Counted from the stretch's first letter, positions 7,690 to 16,497 are shown. The stretch: 64,000 nt of DNA from Flavobacteriales bacterium (GCA_019912395.1 JAIOIH010000087.1:124001-188000); one strand, 5' to 3'. Translations and numbers: made by a program. The notes: a model not told the origin generated them from the letters alone.

Positions 7690-9396
7690 TCAACGGCGCA
7701 GCGCATCCTGCTGCACCCGCTTTGCCGTGACGTACCAATTCCGATCAGGAATAAGCGTGGCCGTGCGCGCATGAAGTCCACGGGCTGGCGAGGACCACTG
7801 ATCGCTGATCGGCACCGTGCGCTCATCGCCGTTCACCATGATGGTGATCGGCATGGCAAAGCCTTTCACGCAATTGGCCCAGCGCACAAAGAGCTCATCC
7901 CTCCGCACCGTCCATTCCAGCACCGGTACCTGGGTGGTCCGTAGGTATTGGTCGAAGAAGAGCCCGAAGTCGCGGCCGGTGAAGGAGCTGATGAACTGCT
8001 CCACCTCGGCGCTGGTCACGATGGCATGGCGGTACTTCCGGTTCATTTCGCGCAGCATCGCCTTGAAGAGGGAATCGTTGGCGAGGATGTGCCGGAGCGT
8101 GTGGATCAGGTACGCGCCCTTGTAGTACATGTCCGTGCTGCCTTCCTGGTTCACGCCGTACGGCCCGATGATGGGTATGTCGTTCACGATGTTCTTCCGC
8201 AGACCGATCACATAATCGTCTCCCGCCGATATTCCGAATTGGCATTGGGTGTAGATCGTTTCCGCATAGTCGGTGAATCCTTCGTGGACCCACATGTCCG
8301 CGATGTCGGCCGTGGTGATGCTGTTCCCGAACCATTCGTGCGCGCTCTCATGCACGATCACGTAGTCCCACTTCAGGCCCCAGCCCGTGCCGCTGAGGTC
8401 GCGCCCCAAGTAGCCGTTCTTGTAATGGTTGCCATAGGCGATCGCGCTCTGATGCTCCATGCCTAACTGCGGTGCTTCCACCAGTTTGTAACCATCCGCA
8501 TAGAAGGGGTAGGGACCGAACCAGTCCTCGAAGCACTTCAGCATGCCGGGCACTTGCTTGAACTGCTCGCGGGCCTTGGCCTCGTTGGTATTCAGTACCC
8601 AGTAGTCCAGATCCAGCGGGCCGTCCTCGCCGGCGTATTCCTCGCGGAAGAGCACATAAGGCCCGATGTAAGCCGTGAGGTTGTAGTTGTTGATCGGTGC
8701 GCTCACGCTCCAGTTCCAAGTGGTGGTACCATCGCCGTTCGCGTTTTCCCCTTGGAAGCGACCATTGCCCACGCCCACCAAGCTGTCCGGCACGATGATG
8801 TACAAGGCGGCGGCCTCTGGTTCATCGGCCTGGCTATCCTTGCAGGGATACCACACGCTCGCGCCCAAGCCTTGGCAAGCCACGCTCATCCACGGCGATC
8901 CATCGGGAGCGGTCTTCCAGATCCATCCGCCATCCCATGGCGGGTTCCGCGCTTCCTTCGGCACACCGTGGTAGTAGATGTGGATCGGCATCCGCGTGCC
9001 TTTTGCCACCGTGTCCGGCAGTTCCACCCACACCACATTGCCTTCCCGCTCGAACTTCAAGCGGGGCGTACCGAACGACCCACCCGACTCCCAGGTCTTG
9101 GTGATCTCCGCGATCACACTGTCCACCACCAAAGGCTGTTGCAGATCGATCTGCATCCGTTGGCCCGGCGCCGTGACATCGAAGGTTATGGTGGTCTTCC
9201 CTACGATGGACTTGGTCGCAAAGTCCGGCCGCACGGTGATGTCATAGTGCATCACATCCCACCAAGCGCGGTAGGGGCCATTGCTTCCGCGGAGGGTATC
9301 GGCATGCGTGAAGCCTGTTTTATGGACCAAGGGTTGGGCCTTCGCCATCCCCACACCCAGCATCAACAGGAATAGCAAGGCAATGGTTGACCTCAT
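7690..9396 (-). CDS. Secreted M1-family zinc aminopeptidase
   Basis: 568 residues with signal peptide MRSTIALLFLLMLGVGMAKA. The N-terminal beta domain is followed by the substrate motif GMEHQ (a variant of GxMEN) and the zinc site HESAHEW near residue 347, with the third ligand Glu in WVHEGFTDYAE about 19 residues later, as expected for gluzincins. M1 enzymes remove N-terminal residues from peptides. The export signal implies scavenging of extracellular or periplasmic peptides. No T9SS tail is visible. The segment coding for residues about 31-163 is duplicated 3.27 kb away (12180-12580). Confidence 0.9.
   Translation of the reverse strand: MRSTIALLFLLMLGVGMAKAQPLVHKTGFTHADTLRGSNGPYRAWWDVMHYDITVRPDFATKSIVGKTTITFDVTAPGQRMQIDLQQPLVVDSVIAEITKTWESGGSFGTPRLKFEREGNVVWVELPDTVAKGTRMPIHIYYHGVPKEARNPPWDGGWIWKTAPDGSPWMSVACQGLGASVWYPCKDSQADEPEAAALYIIVPDSLVGVGNGRFQGENANGDGTTTWNWSVSAPINNYNLTAYIGPYVLFREEYAGEDGPLDLDYWVLNTNEAKAREQFKQVPGMLKCFEDWFGPYPFYADGYKLVEAPQLGMEHQSAIAYGNHYKNGYLGRDLSGTGWGLKWDYVIVHESAHEWFGNSITTADIADMWVHEGFTDYAETIYTQCQFGISAGDDYVIGLRKNIVNDIPIIGPYGVNQEGSTDMYYKGAYLIHTLRHILANDSLFKAMLREMNRKYRHAIVTSAEVEQFISSFTGRDFGLFFDQYLRTTQVPVLEWTVRRDELFVRWANCVKGFAMPITIMVNGDERTVPISDQWSSPARGLHARTATLIPDRNWYVTAKRVQQDALRR
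8906..9306 (-). repeat. 401-bp direct repeat, copy 1 (inside the M1 aminopeptidase gene)
   Basis: Aligns without gaps to 12180-12580 at a constant offset of 3274 bp. It codes from the HADTLRGSNG region to GWIWKTAP. Differences are scattered substitutions only. Confidence 0.88.
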
Positions 9397-9401
9397 GTGC
9401 C

Positions 9402-9409
9402 CAAAAGTA
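9402..9409 (-). promoter_or_regulatory. -7 promoter box directly before the M1 aminopeptidase
   Basis: TACTTTTG is an exact TA-N2-TTTG match, followed after 5 nt by ATG 9396. Confidence 0.5.
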
Positions 9410-9489
9410 CCGAGCCCCCGTTCAACACAATCCTTGGTCCATCAACTTGAACTGTTCCAGTGCATGAAAGGCATGGCAGCGAACCCTTT

Positions 9490-10998
9490 CTATTGTTTTA
9501 CCCAGCGACCAGAGGCATATGGATGGCCATTCCGGTCCAAGATGCGGTAGAGATACAGGCCATCCGGCAGGTCGGAGCAATCCACGCGGCCCGTTGTTCC
9601 TTCCATCCAGCCTTCGGCCACTTGCACACCGCGCGTGTCGATGACCACGATCTGTCCCGCAGTTAGACCTTGTCCGTTCAGCAGCACATCAAAGCCGCTG
9701 CTTCCGGGATTTGGGAAAACCAGTGCTGAACGGGAATCTTCCTGTGTTTCAATGCCAACAGTGCAATCGTTGGGGCTGAACGTTTGCACCCAAGCCACGA
9801 TGTTGCTGGTGGGGTCGGTCATGTCTTTCTTTCCGCCGATGATCGCGAAGCCTCCGTCTGGTGTGGTTTTGATCCGGACTGGAATATAGTAGGTGCTATC
9901 TTCGAAACCATCCAGCAGAAAGTCGCAGAGAACGTTCAGATCGTTGTCCATCTTGTACACATGCAAAACATCCGGCTCAATGGGTTCGTAGGGGATCCAA
10001 TCGCCCCAAAAGGAGATATTCCCCCAGGACAAGAAGTAGAACGTGTTTGTATCTATGGAAGCTATCGTACTCTGCAAAGCTGAGTGGTCATGGTAGTAAG
10101 GACTGTGCGGTACAAAAGCCTTCAACGTGGCTCCCGATGTATCCATGACGTAAACTGCTGAACTGTACTGATCATTGGGGATCTTGAAAGCCCCGCCTAC
10201 TATGTACTTCCGGTCGTTAAGTGGTCGTAGCGTCATTGCCCCCTTGACAATACTGTCCAGCGGATTGAGCGGGTTGTAGTGTGGGGCCTGGCCGTACCAC
10301 TGTGCATCAAAGTCCAGATTTGAGGAGAACCGACCATACAGGCCTGGCGGCTGAGGCCATTCATCAAAGGAAACCAATACGCCATCGGAGAATGGGACAA
10401 CATCCCTGGTATATTGAATGTGCATTCCGGACATCCCGAAGGTGTTGTCGGTGATCACTTGGCCATCGTTGTTCAGTTTCAGCAACTGCGCGTATTTTAT
10501 ACTGCCGTTCACTTCGTACGACAAGGAACCGCCCAGAATGATGGAGCCATCATCCAGAAAGGTCGCATTCTCCAACAAGGTCCGCCGAGCATTTGCCGCT
10601 ATGTTGAAGGAGGAATCCTCCAAGGATCCGTCTACGGAACAACCATAGTGGAAGAAGCCGGACAAGGAATCGGGGAACTCCGAGTAGGCGCCCAGCACAT
10701 GAAGGCGTTGGTCGGGCCCGGAAAGGACCACACTCGGGGCCGAATGGTTCAATGTACTGCCGAGCGAGCGCTCATCGATAAAAGACCCGGAGGAGGATAT
10801 TCTGATCAATGAGCCACTGTACGGAGGGTGAAATGGAGGATCGGCGTAGTAGCAGGTCAGGACCAATCCGTTGTTGGTCCATATCATGTCCGATACAAGG
10901 GCATCCCGCCCCGGCTGTCCATGGGTGAACACCCATGGCTGCTGCCCCTTGGCCACGGTTGTGGCCAAGAGGAACAGCAGACAGGTTGAACGGAACAT
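9490..10998 (-). CDS. Secreted protein with T9SS C-terminal sorting domain
   Basis: 502 residues from ATG 10998. Signal peptide MFRSTCLLFLLATTVAKGQ, then repeated beta-rich segments of the kind seen in secreted Bacteroidota propeller-like proteins (for example DGSIILGGSLSYE, DGGFAIIGGKKD). The C-terminus ALVFPNPGSSGFDV to ASGRWVKQ is a T9SS sorting domain. Start and upstream stop share one base (TGATG), so it is translationally coupled to the upstream lipoprotein gene. No enzymatic motif was recognised. Confidence 0.8.
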   Translation of the reverse strand: MFRSTCLLFLLATTVAKGQQPWVFTHGQPGRDALVSDMIWTNNGLVLTCYYADPPFHPPYSGSLIRISSSGSFIDERSLGSTLNHSAPSVVLSGPDQRLHVLGAYSEFPDSLSGFFHYGCSVDGSLEDSSFNIAANARRTLLENATFLDDGSIILGGSLSYEVNGSIKYAQLLKLNNDGQVITDNTFGMSGMHIQYTRDVVPFSDGVLVSFDEWPQPPGLYGRFSSNLDFDAQWYGQAPHYNPLNPLDSIVKGAMTLRPLNDRKYIVGGAFKIPNDQYSSAVYVMDTSGATLKAFVPHSPYYHDHSALQSTIASIDTNTFYFLSWGNISFWGDWIPYEPIEPDVLHVYKMDNDLNVLCDFLLDGFEDSTYYIPVRIKTTPDGGFAIIGGKKDMTDPTSNIVAWVQTFSPNDCTVGIETQEDSRSALVFPNPGSSGFDVLLNGQGLTAGQIVVIDTRGVQVAEGWMEGTTGRVDCSDLPDGLYLYRILDRNGHPYASGRWVKQ

Positions 10999-12053
10999 CA
11001 GTGCACTTTGGCCAATTTCCCGTAGCGGTAGGTGACCCATTGAAATCTTTCATTGCCGCCGCCCAAAACCAAGTCTCCCAAGATCGTGCAGGAAGCTGCC
11101 GACTTTGTGGATACATAACTGGTGCGGATCGTCTGCATCAGGTCCCACACACCTTGTGTATAGAACCGCATGTCTGTGGGGTCAAAACATCCACCGCTGC
11201 CTGAATTGAGATAAACCGGGTAATCCCGGATACCATCGCCGCTTACCAGATTGTCAGGTCCGATGGGTGAGGGGTGGCTCATAAGACCGATGGTTTGAGT
11301 TGATGGGTCGTCATAACCCCAATGGTCCACCCACCAAGATTCAACATTCGTCCAGTACTGGTAATATCCCCCATTTATGGCAAAGTTGATCCGACTCTGG
11401 ATCTGTTTATCAGCACATTGTCCATAGGCGGGTGGATTTGAGTTGCAACCGCACTGGTTTGGTGAACCAAGTGACATCCACCACCAGTAATCATTAGGGC
11501 CATAGGTGGTGTTTGGAACACCGCGGTCATATCCGCTTCCAACCACATACACGGCTTGGAGGTCGAGGCTGGTGCCGGTGTTCCGGGCCACCACATCCAC
11601 GATAGCCACGTGGCTGGTGCCTTCAACGTTGGAGGCGTTGATCCACTCGCCCAAGGTTTGGTACGCATTGCCGACAGGACCCTCTTGCACCTCCCCATTC
11701 ATCAATGGGATGGATATGGACAAGGTGTCCACGATCTGGTTTTCATAGGTCTGTGCAATGTTCGTGAAGGAATAGTTCAGCGCTGCTTCAATGTACCATT
11801 CGGCACTGTCCACTGACACCAGTCCATCTTCACGTGAACTGTAGCCCCGTACAGCTTTTTGGACGAACGCCTGAACCCGTGGCGTTACATTCACCTCGGC
11901 AACTTGGGTCTCAGAAAGGTTCTCGATCTTCTCCTTTTGACATCCTGAAAGAACGAATAAGGCCAATAGAGCGGATGAGCCTACGACTGTCACGTACGAG
12001 TTTGGCCTTAGCCTATGCCTGCTCTGCTCTGTGCCGTGCTGTGCCACTATCAA
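10998..12053 (-). CDS. Putative lipoprotein of unknown function, coupled to a T9SS protein
   Basis: About 350 residues with a lipobox (LFVLSGC) that would anchor it to a membrane. The mature part is polar and rich in Trp, Tyr and Cys, with a Cys-rich stretch (NQCGCNSNPP) and DPTDMRFYTQGVWD. I do not recognise a family. The start is uncertain: the coordinate given is a TTG, and GTG 11993 is also possible. A strong AAGGAGGT at 12084-12091 points instead to an ATT codon at 12077 (see findings). The next gene begins in its stop codon. Confidence 0.65.
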   Translation of the reverse strand: MIVAQHGTEQSRHRLRPNSYVTVVGSSALLALFVLSGCQKEKIENLSETQVAEVNVTPRVQAFVQKAVRGYSSREDGLVSVDSAEWYIEAALNYSFTNIAQTYENQIVDTLSISIPLMNGEVQEGPVGNAYQTLGEWINASNVEGTSHVAIVDVVARNTGTSLDLQAVYVVGSGYDRGVPNTTYGPNDYWWWMSLGSPNQCGCNSNPPAYGQCADKQIQSRINFAINGGYYQYWTNVESWWVDHWGYDDPSTQTIGLMSHPSPIGPDNLVSGDGIRDYPVYLNSGSGGCFDPTDMRFYTQGVWDLMQTIRTSYVSTKSAASCTILGDLVLGGGNERFQWVTYRYGKLAKVH

Positions 12054-12058
12054 AGGGT

Positions 12059-12076
12059 TTTGGTTTAAGAACCAAA
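12059..12076. repeat. Perfect inverted repeat upstream of the lipoprotein gene
   Basis: TTTGGTT, loop TAAG, AACCAAA. It lies just downstream of a strong Shine-Dalgarno-like AAGGAGGT (12084-12091, minus strand), so it could form a hairpin in the leader or serve as an operator. Confidence 0.4.
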
Positions 12077-12109
12077 TTTAGCCACCTCCTTGATATCGCA
12101 AAAGAATGT

Positions 12110-12667
12110 TTAAAAAATGAGTTGTTGGCTTTGTCGGCGAGTAGCAGGGGGCTCCCAGACTTGTTGGTTTGGAGGCTCAGGAGCGGTCTTCCAGATCCAT
12201 CCGCCATCCCAAGGTGGTTGCTTGGCTTCCTTCGGCATACCATGATAGTGGATGTGGATCAGTATCCGCGTGCCTACTTCAGCGGGTTCCGGGAGTTCCA
12301 CCCAAACCACATTTCCATCCCGCTCAAACTTCAAGCGGGGCGAACCGAACGACCCTCCCGACTCCCAGGTCTTGGTGATCTCCGCGATCACACTGTCCAC
12401 CACCAATGGTTGTTGCAGATCGATCTGCATCCGTTGGCCCGGTGCCGTTGCATCGAAGGTGATGGTGGTCTTACCTACGATGGACTTGGTCGCAAAGTCC
12501 GGCCGCACGGTGATGTCATAGTGCATCACATCCCACCAAGCGCGGTAGGGGCCATTGCTTCCGCGGAGGGTATCGGCATGTGTAAAGACATGGCCGTGAC
12601 TCAGCGGCTGGCCGATGACAGGAATGGAGAGCAGAAGCCAAACGGCGATCGTGTACAGCGGGCGCAT
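12110..12667 (-). pseudogene. Truncated second copy of the M1 aminopeptidase N-terminal domain
   Basis: The open frame encodes a different signal peptide (MRPLYTIAVWLLLSIPVIGQ), then the same sequence as residues 31-163 of the M1 enzyme at 7690-9396. It then leaves homology after GWIWKTAP and ends in an unrelated 22-residue tail. The catalytic HExxH domain is missing, so it cannot be a peptidase. The frame is intact and could still be translated: an in-frame ATG at 12706 overlaps the nuclease stop (ATGA). It is either a decaying partial duplication or an exported orphan beta domain. Confidence 0.8.
12180..12580 (-). repeat. 401-bp direct repeat, copy 2
   Basis: Collinear with 8906-9306, same orientation. 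Homology stops abruptly at GGAGC (12180-12184) on the 3' side of the gene and just past GGCATG on the 5' side. Confidence 0.88.
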
Positions 12668-12702
12668 TTGGTCCGCAGTTCTGCGGTTGAACAAGCTCCA
12701 TT

Positions 12703-13971
12703 TCATTTTGCTTTTGTGGCTGGCTTCTTCGGTGCCGTACCGGTGCGCTTCTTACGCAACGGCCGTTCTTCCTCCAATGCTTTGGACATCACTGCCTTCA
12801 ATTGCCGTGCCGTGGGAAGTTGGCCTCGCATGGTTTTGGGCACATCGTGCAGGAAGGTATGGTTCGCTACACCGATGGGGTTTGCCTTGGAGCGTAACGA
12901 GTACTCCACCTCCAGGTCATCGTTCTCCGCACACAGAATAATGCCGATGGACGGGTTGTCATTCTCTGCGCGTTCCTTGTCGTTCAGCACGTTCAGGTAG
13001 AAGTCCATTTTGCCTGCATGCTCGGGCTCGAATTCGTTCACCTTCAATTCGATCGCAACCAAGCAGCGCAGGAAGCGATGGTAGAAGAGCAGGTCGATGG
13101 CGTAGCTCTTCCTGCCGAGTTTCAGCACATGTTGTTGGCCGACGAAGCAGAATCCGTAGCCCAGTTCCAGGATGAAGTCGCGGACATTTTCGATCAACCG
13201 TTGCTCGAGTTCCCGCTCGCTCACTACTTTGTTAACTCCGAGGAACTCCAAGTTGTAGGAACTCTTGAGCACCTCTTCGGCTTGTGCAGCCAGATCCGGG
13301 GCCAAGGCGCGCATGAAGTTGTTGCCTATGCCTCCCTTCACAATGCGCTTGTGTGCTTGGGCAAGTATCTGGTTCAATAGGATGTTCCGGCTCCAGCCAA
13401 GTTCAACGGCTTGTCGCATGTACCAGATGCGATCGCTCACATCATCAAGCTTGTTCAGCAACACCAAATGATGCCCCCACGGTAATTCTGCGACAGCCTG
13501 TCGCATAAATGCAATTTGCCCTGGAAGTCTTGTCGGCAAAGGCTTTTCTCGTTTCGCTTGAACCTTGCCACGTACCGTTCCCAAGGGTGTTCCCAATTCT
13601 GCGACAGCCTGTCGCATAATTGCGCGCCGACTCCAGTTTTCATAGAAGCGGCGCATGTCCCAGAGGTTCCGGGCAGAGAATCCGAAGGTGCCCGGATAGC
13701 GTTTACCCAAGTCCTTGGAGAGTTGCTCCACGACACCATCGCCCCAGCCATTGTTCTCTTGTTCCTCGAGTATCGATCGGCCAATATCCCAATACAACAT
13801 CACCAGCTCGCGGTTCACCACGCGTGCCGCCTGCGTTCGGGCCGCATCGATCCGGCTGCGCATGCCTCCCAGAAATTCCCGGTAAGCTGCATCTTCGTGG
13901 CGGATACTGCTTCGCGTTGCGGGGGACTTCGCCTCCGGCTTAGCTTGCTTTTTGCTGGTGCTTTTGGCCAT
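12703..13971 (-). CDS. YhcG/DUF1016-family PDDEXK nuclease
   Basis: 422 residues. The N-terminal DUF1016 helical part (VMLYWDIGRSILEEQ, GFSARNLWDMRRFYENW) is followed by the PDDEXK nuclease core (LELGYGFCFVGQQHVL, then YAIDLLFYHRFLRCLVAIELKV), in which Asp and ExK are visible. Family members are linked to mobile elements and defence. Both ends are basic Lys/Ala-rich tails. Two copies of MRQAVAEL, 37 residues apart, flank an apparent insertion (residues about 119-155) bounded by 17-bp palindromes. The stop overlaps ATG 12706 of the truncated aminopeptidase frame. Confidence 0.85.
   Translation of the reverse strand: MAKSTSKKQAKPEAKSPATRSSIRHEDAAYREFLGGMRSRIDAARTQAARVVNRELVMLYWDIGRSILEEQENNGWGDGVVEQLSKDLGKRYPGTFGFSARNLWDMRRFYENWSRRAIMRQAVAELGTPLGTVRGKVQAKREKPLPTRLPGQIAFMRQAVAELPWGHHLVLLNKLDDVSDRIWYMRQAVELGWSRNILLNQILAQAHKRIVKGGIGNNFMRALAPDLAAQAEEVLKSSYNLEFLGVNKVVSERELEQRLIENVRDFILELGYGFCFVGQQHVLKLGRKSYAIDLLFYHRFLRCLVAIELKVNEFEPEHAGKMDFYLNVLNDKERAENDNPSIGIILCAENDDLEVEYSLRSKANPIGVANHTFLHDVPKTMRGQLPTARQLKAVMSKALEEERPLRKKRTGTAPKKPATKAK
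13489..13505. repeat. 17-bp palindrome inside nuclease gene, copy 1
   Basis: TGCGACAG-C-CTGTCGCA. An identical copy lies 111 bp (37 codons) away at 13600-13616. A half-copy (CTTGTCGCAT) is at 13410-13419. Confidence 0.85.
13600..13616. repeat. 17-bp palindrome inside nuclease gene, copy 2
   Basis: Identical to the palindrome at 13489-13505. Both copies share flanks (AATTC before, TAA/TAT-like after) and code for MRQAVAEL in the same frame. Confidence 0.85.
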
Positions 13972-13979
13972 TGGTGGAA

Positions 13980-14000
13980 GCTTATTATGCGATAATAAGC
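13980..14000. repeat. Perfect AT-rich inverted repeat between GH20 and nuclease genes
   Basis: GCTTATTAT, spacer GCG, ATAATAAGC. It lies 8 nt upstream of the nuclease start, in a GC-rich context. It could be an operator for the nuclease gene or a boundary mark; no U-tract supports a terminator. Confidence 0.5.
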
Positions 14001-14025
14001 ATTGCAGCGGATAGGCTCGTGCCGA

Positions 14026-16332
14026 TCATCGCACCTCGATCTCATCCAGAAACACGAACGCAGGCCTACCCGCACCGGCGAAGCCGTCCGGGATGTTCCC
14101 GATGTTCTCCACATCGATCCGCACGTAACGCGCTTTGCCGGTCTTCTCAAGAGTGAACGCGTGCCGACCTTTTCCGCCCATGTCCTTTGCGATGCCGAAG
14201 GGAACGAACTTCTTCCCGTCACTGCTCACGCTGTAGACCACTTCCTTGGGTAGATGGATCCAGCTTCCCGGCTCGCTCAAGGCACCGATGCTGAGGTGGC
14301 TGATCGCCTGCTCACTGCCCAGGTCCACGGTCACGCTCACGCTTTTGCGCCAGGCCAGCCACTCGTTGTTCACGCGCTTATCCTGCGCCGTGATGCCATT
14401 GACCAAGGTGAAGGCACCACCGGTGTTGTACTCATCGTGCGGCGGAAGGCTGAGCGTGGTCGGACGCGCGGTGGCTTTGTTGAACGTGAATTGTTGCTTG
14501 GAGCGGGGCATCCCTTGCGGGCCTGCTGCGGCCGTGCTGTCCTCCACCCAAGCCTCGATGATGCAAGCCGACCGTATGGTCAGCGGATCTCCGGCGCGGT
14601 CCGTATGCCTTGCTTGCAGGTCGTTACGCGCATCCGGCGCATCGGGATCCACATAGTCGGCAATGAGCTCATAGCGGATCGGCATGCCTTCCTGACTTCC
14701 CTTGAAATGCACATCGATGGAGCCAAGTGCAGCACCTTGCTCCGGAAGAATGCTCACTTGGTACAAGCTCTTGGCGTAGTTCAGGTGCATCGCATCCAGC
14801 CTCGGAAGCTCCTGCTCCAAACGAAGAAGGAAGTCCGCTTCATCCCGCTTCTCCTTCGGCGACCAAAGCACTTCGGCCAGTGCCAGCATCCGGGGCAGCA
14901 TCATGTATTCCACATGCTCCGTGGTCAGGATGTATTCGGTCCACAAATTGGCCTGCGCACCGAGGATGTATTTGGCCTCCGCTGCATTCAATTCCTCCGG
15001 GACCGGCTCGTAGCTGTACACCTTCCGCAAGGGCGTGAAACCGCCGATGGCCAAGGGTTCGTTCGCCGGATCGCCTTGGTAGTGGTCGAAGTAGCAATGA
15101 CTGCCGGGGCTCATCACCGCAAAGTGCCCGCTCTGCGCAGCCGCCACGCCGCCTTCGGTACCGCGCCAGCTCATCACTGCGGCGTTCGGCGCCAAACCAC
15201 CTTCCAGGATCTCGTCCCAGCCGATGATCTTGCGGCCTTTGCTGTTCACGAATTGCTCGATCCGCTGGATGAACCAGCTCTGCAGTTCATGCTCGTCCTG
15301 CAACCCTTCCGCCTGCATACGCGCTTGGCATTTCGGACAAACCTTCCACTGCTCCTTCGGGCATTCATCTCCGCCAATGTGGATGTAGGGGCTGGGGAAG
15401 AGGCCCATCACCTCGGTGAGCACATCCTCCAGCACGGTGAATACGGTGTCGTTGCCCGCACAGAACACATCGTCGAACACGCCCCAACCGCGCTGCGCCT
15501 CGTAAGGCCCACCGGTGCAGCCCAACTGCGGGTAGGCCGACAACGCTGCCATGGCATGCCCCGGCATCTCGATCTCCGGAACCACGTTGATGTACCGCGC
15601 CGACGCGTATGCCACCACCTCGCGGATCTGCTCCTGCGTGTAGAAACCTCCATAGCGGATGGTGTCGAACGTCTGATGATCGTATGGCCCCACCTGACTG
15701 CCCTTGCGCCGACCACCAACTTCGGTGAGTAGCGGGTATTTCGTGATCTCGATCCGCCAGCCCTGGTCATCCGTCAGGTGCCAGTGGAAGCTGTTCATCT
15801 TGTACCGCGCCAGCAGGTCGATGTACTTCTTCACGAAGGGGACCGGGAAGAAATGGCGCACCACGTCCAGGTGCATTCCGCGCCATCCAAAACGCGGATG
15901 ATCCGTAATGCTGAGGCAAGGAATGGAGCCCGTGCGTTGCCCTTGTTCCAAGAGTTGGATCAGCGTGCGGCTTCCCCGGAAAAGACCTTCTTCCGTTGTT
16001 GCGGTCAACGCAATGTGGTCCGAAGTCACCTGCAGGCTGTACCATTCAGTAGGGAGCAAGGTACCCGGCTGGAGCAGATGAAGCTCCATTGCCAACGGCA
16101 CCTCGCACTCAATTTCCGGAACGGGATGCAGCATCTTCACCTCAGCACGCAGCAATTCCATGAAGTCCGAGCTGACCGCTCTATCCGCTTGCAGGCTCCA
16201 TGGACATTCCAAGGAACAAGAGCCACCGGTCAGTTCCATCTCAGCGGGCAAGGGGATCAATGCCGGCAGCGCCGGTTCCTGGGCCACCGCAGTGCAAGCC
16301 GATAGAATAAAAAGAGCTGAGATGAAGCGCAT
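14026..16332 (-). CDS. Secreted GH20 beta-N-acetylhexosaminidase
   Basis: 768 residues. Signal peptide MRFISALFILSACTAVAQ, then the GH20 N-terminal domain, then the TIM barrel with HLTDDQGWRIEI and the catalytic pair Asp-Glu in HIGGDECPKEQW near residues 320-321. The C-terminal part contains a chitobiase-type C-terminal domain and a discoidin-like F5/8C domain (VTVDLGSEQAISHLSIGAL to VFLDEIEVR). It removes terminal GlcNAc or GalNAc from chitin fragments or glycans in a retaining, substrate-assisted reaction. With the PNGase F-like enzyme and the M1 peptidase it suggests glycoprotein degradation. A CACCTTTG box ends 4 nt before the ATG. Confidence 0.92.
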   Translation of the reverse strand: MRFISALFILSACTAVAQEPALPALIPLPAEMELTGGSCSLECPWSLQADRAVSSDFMELLRAEVKMLHPVPEIECEVPLAMELHLLQPGTLLPTEWYSLQVTSDHIALTATTEEGLFRGSRTLIQLLEQGQRTGSIPCLSITDHPRFGWRGMHLDVVRHFFPVPFVKKYIDLLARYKMNSFHWHLTDDQGWRIEITKYPLLTEVGGRRKGSQVGPYDHQTFDTIRYGGFYTQEQIREVVAYASARYINVVPEIEMPGHAMAALSAYPQLGCTGGPYEAQRGWGVFDDVFCAGNDTVFTVLEDVLTEVMGLFPSPYIHIGGDECPKEQWKVCPKCQARMQAEGLQDEHELQSWFIQRIEQFVNSKGRKIIGWDEILEGGLAPNAAVMSWRGTEGGVAAAQSGHFAVMSPGSHCYFDHYQGDPANEPLAIGGFTPLRKVYSYEPVPEELNAAEAKYILGAQANLWTEYILTTEHVEYMMLPRMLALAEVLWSPKEKRDEADFLLRLEQELPRLDAMHLNYAKSLYQVSILPEQGAALGSIDVHFKGSQEGMPIRYELIADYVDPDAPDARNDLQARHTDRAGDPLTIRSACIIEAWVEDSTAAAGPQGMPRSKQQFTFNKATARPTTLSLPPHDEYNTGGAFTLVNGITAQDKRVNNEWLAWRKSVSVTVDLGSEQAISHLSIGALSEPGSWIHLPKEVVYSVSSDGKKFVPFGIAKDMGGKGRHAFTLEKTGKARYVRIDVENIGNIPDGFAGAGRPAFVFLDEIEVR

Positions 16333-16336
16333 GCAG

Positions 16337-16344
16337 CAAAGGTG
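16337..16344 (-). promoter_or_regulatory. -7 promoter box directly before the GH20 gene
   Basis: CACCTTTG, one mismatch to TA-N2-TTTG, 4 nt before ATG 16332. Confidence 0.4.
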
Positions 16345-16453
16345 CGCACTGCGGACCCTCTTTTTGGCGTGAGGTGTGTCGGTCCCCTACTTCTACTTGT
16401 CCTTGTCCGCGGCAGGCATGCTTGGCGGTCCGCACTTCAGAACGTTGCGCATC

Positions 16454-16485
16454 CGTTGCGTTCGTTGCGTCGTTGCGGTTAAACC
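16454..16485 (+). repeat. Dispersed intergenic repeat, copy B
   Basis: Repeated CGTTGCG units ending CGGTTAAACC, related to copies at 3956-3978 and 35532-35563. It lies between the divergent GH20 and rpsP genes. Confidence 0.5.
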
Positions 16486-16497
16486 TTTCCCCACTTG

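Noticed and set aside
8906-12580. The 401-bp direct repeat as ends of a composite transposon
   Set aside because: No terminal inverted repeats, target duplications or transposase. The repeat is a piece of a peptidase gene.
14254-15732. 492-codon frame antisense to the GH20 gene
   Set aside because: Shadow of a clear hexosaminidase gene.
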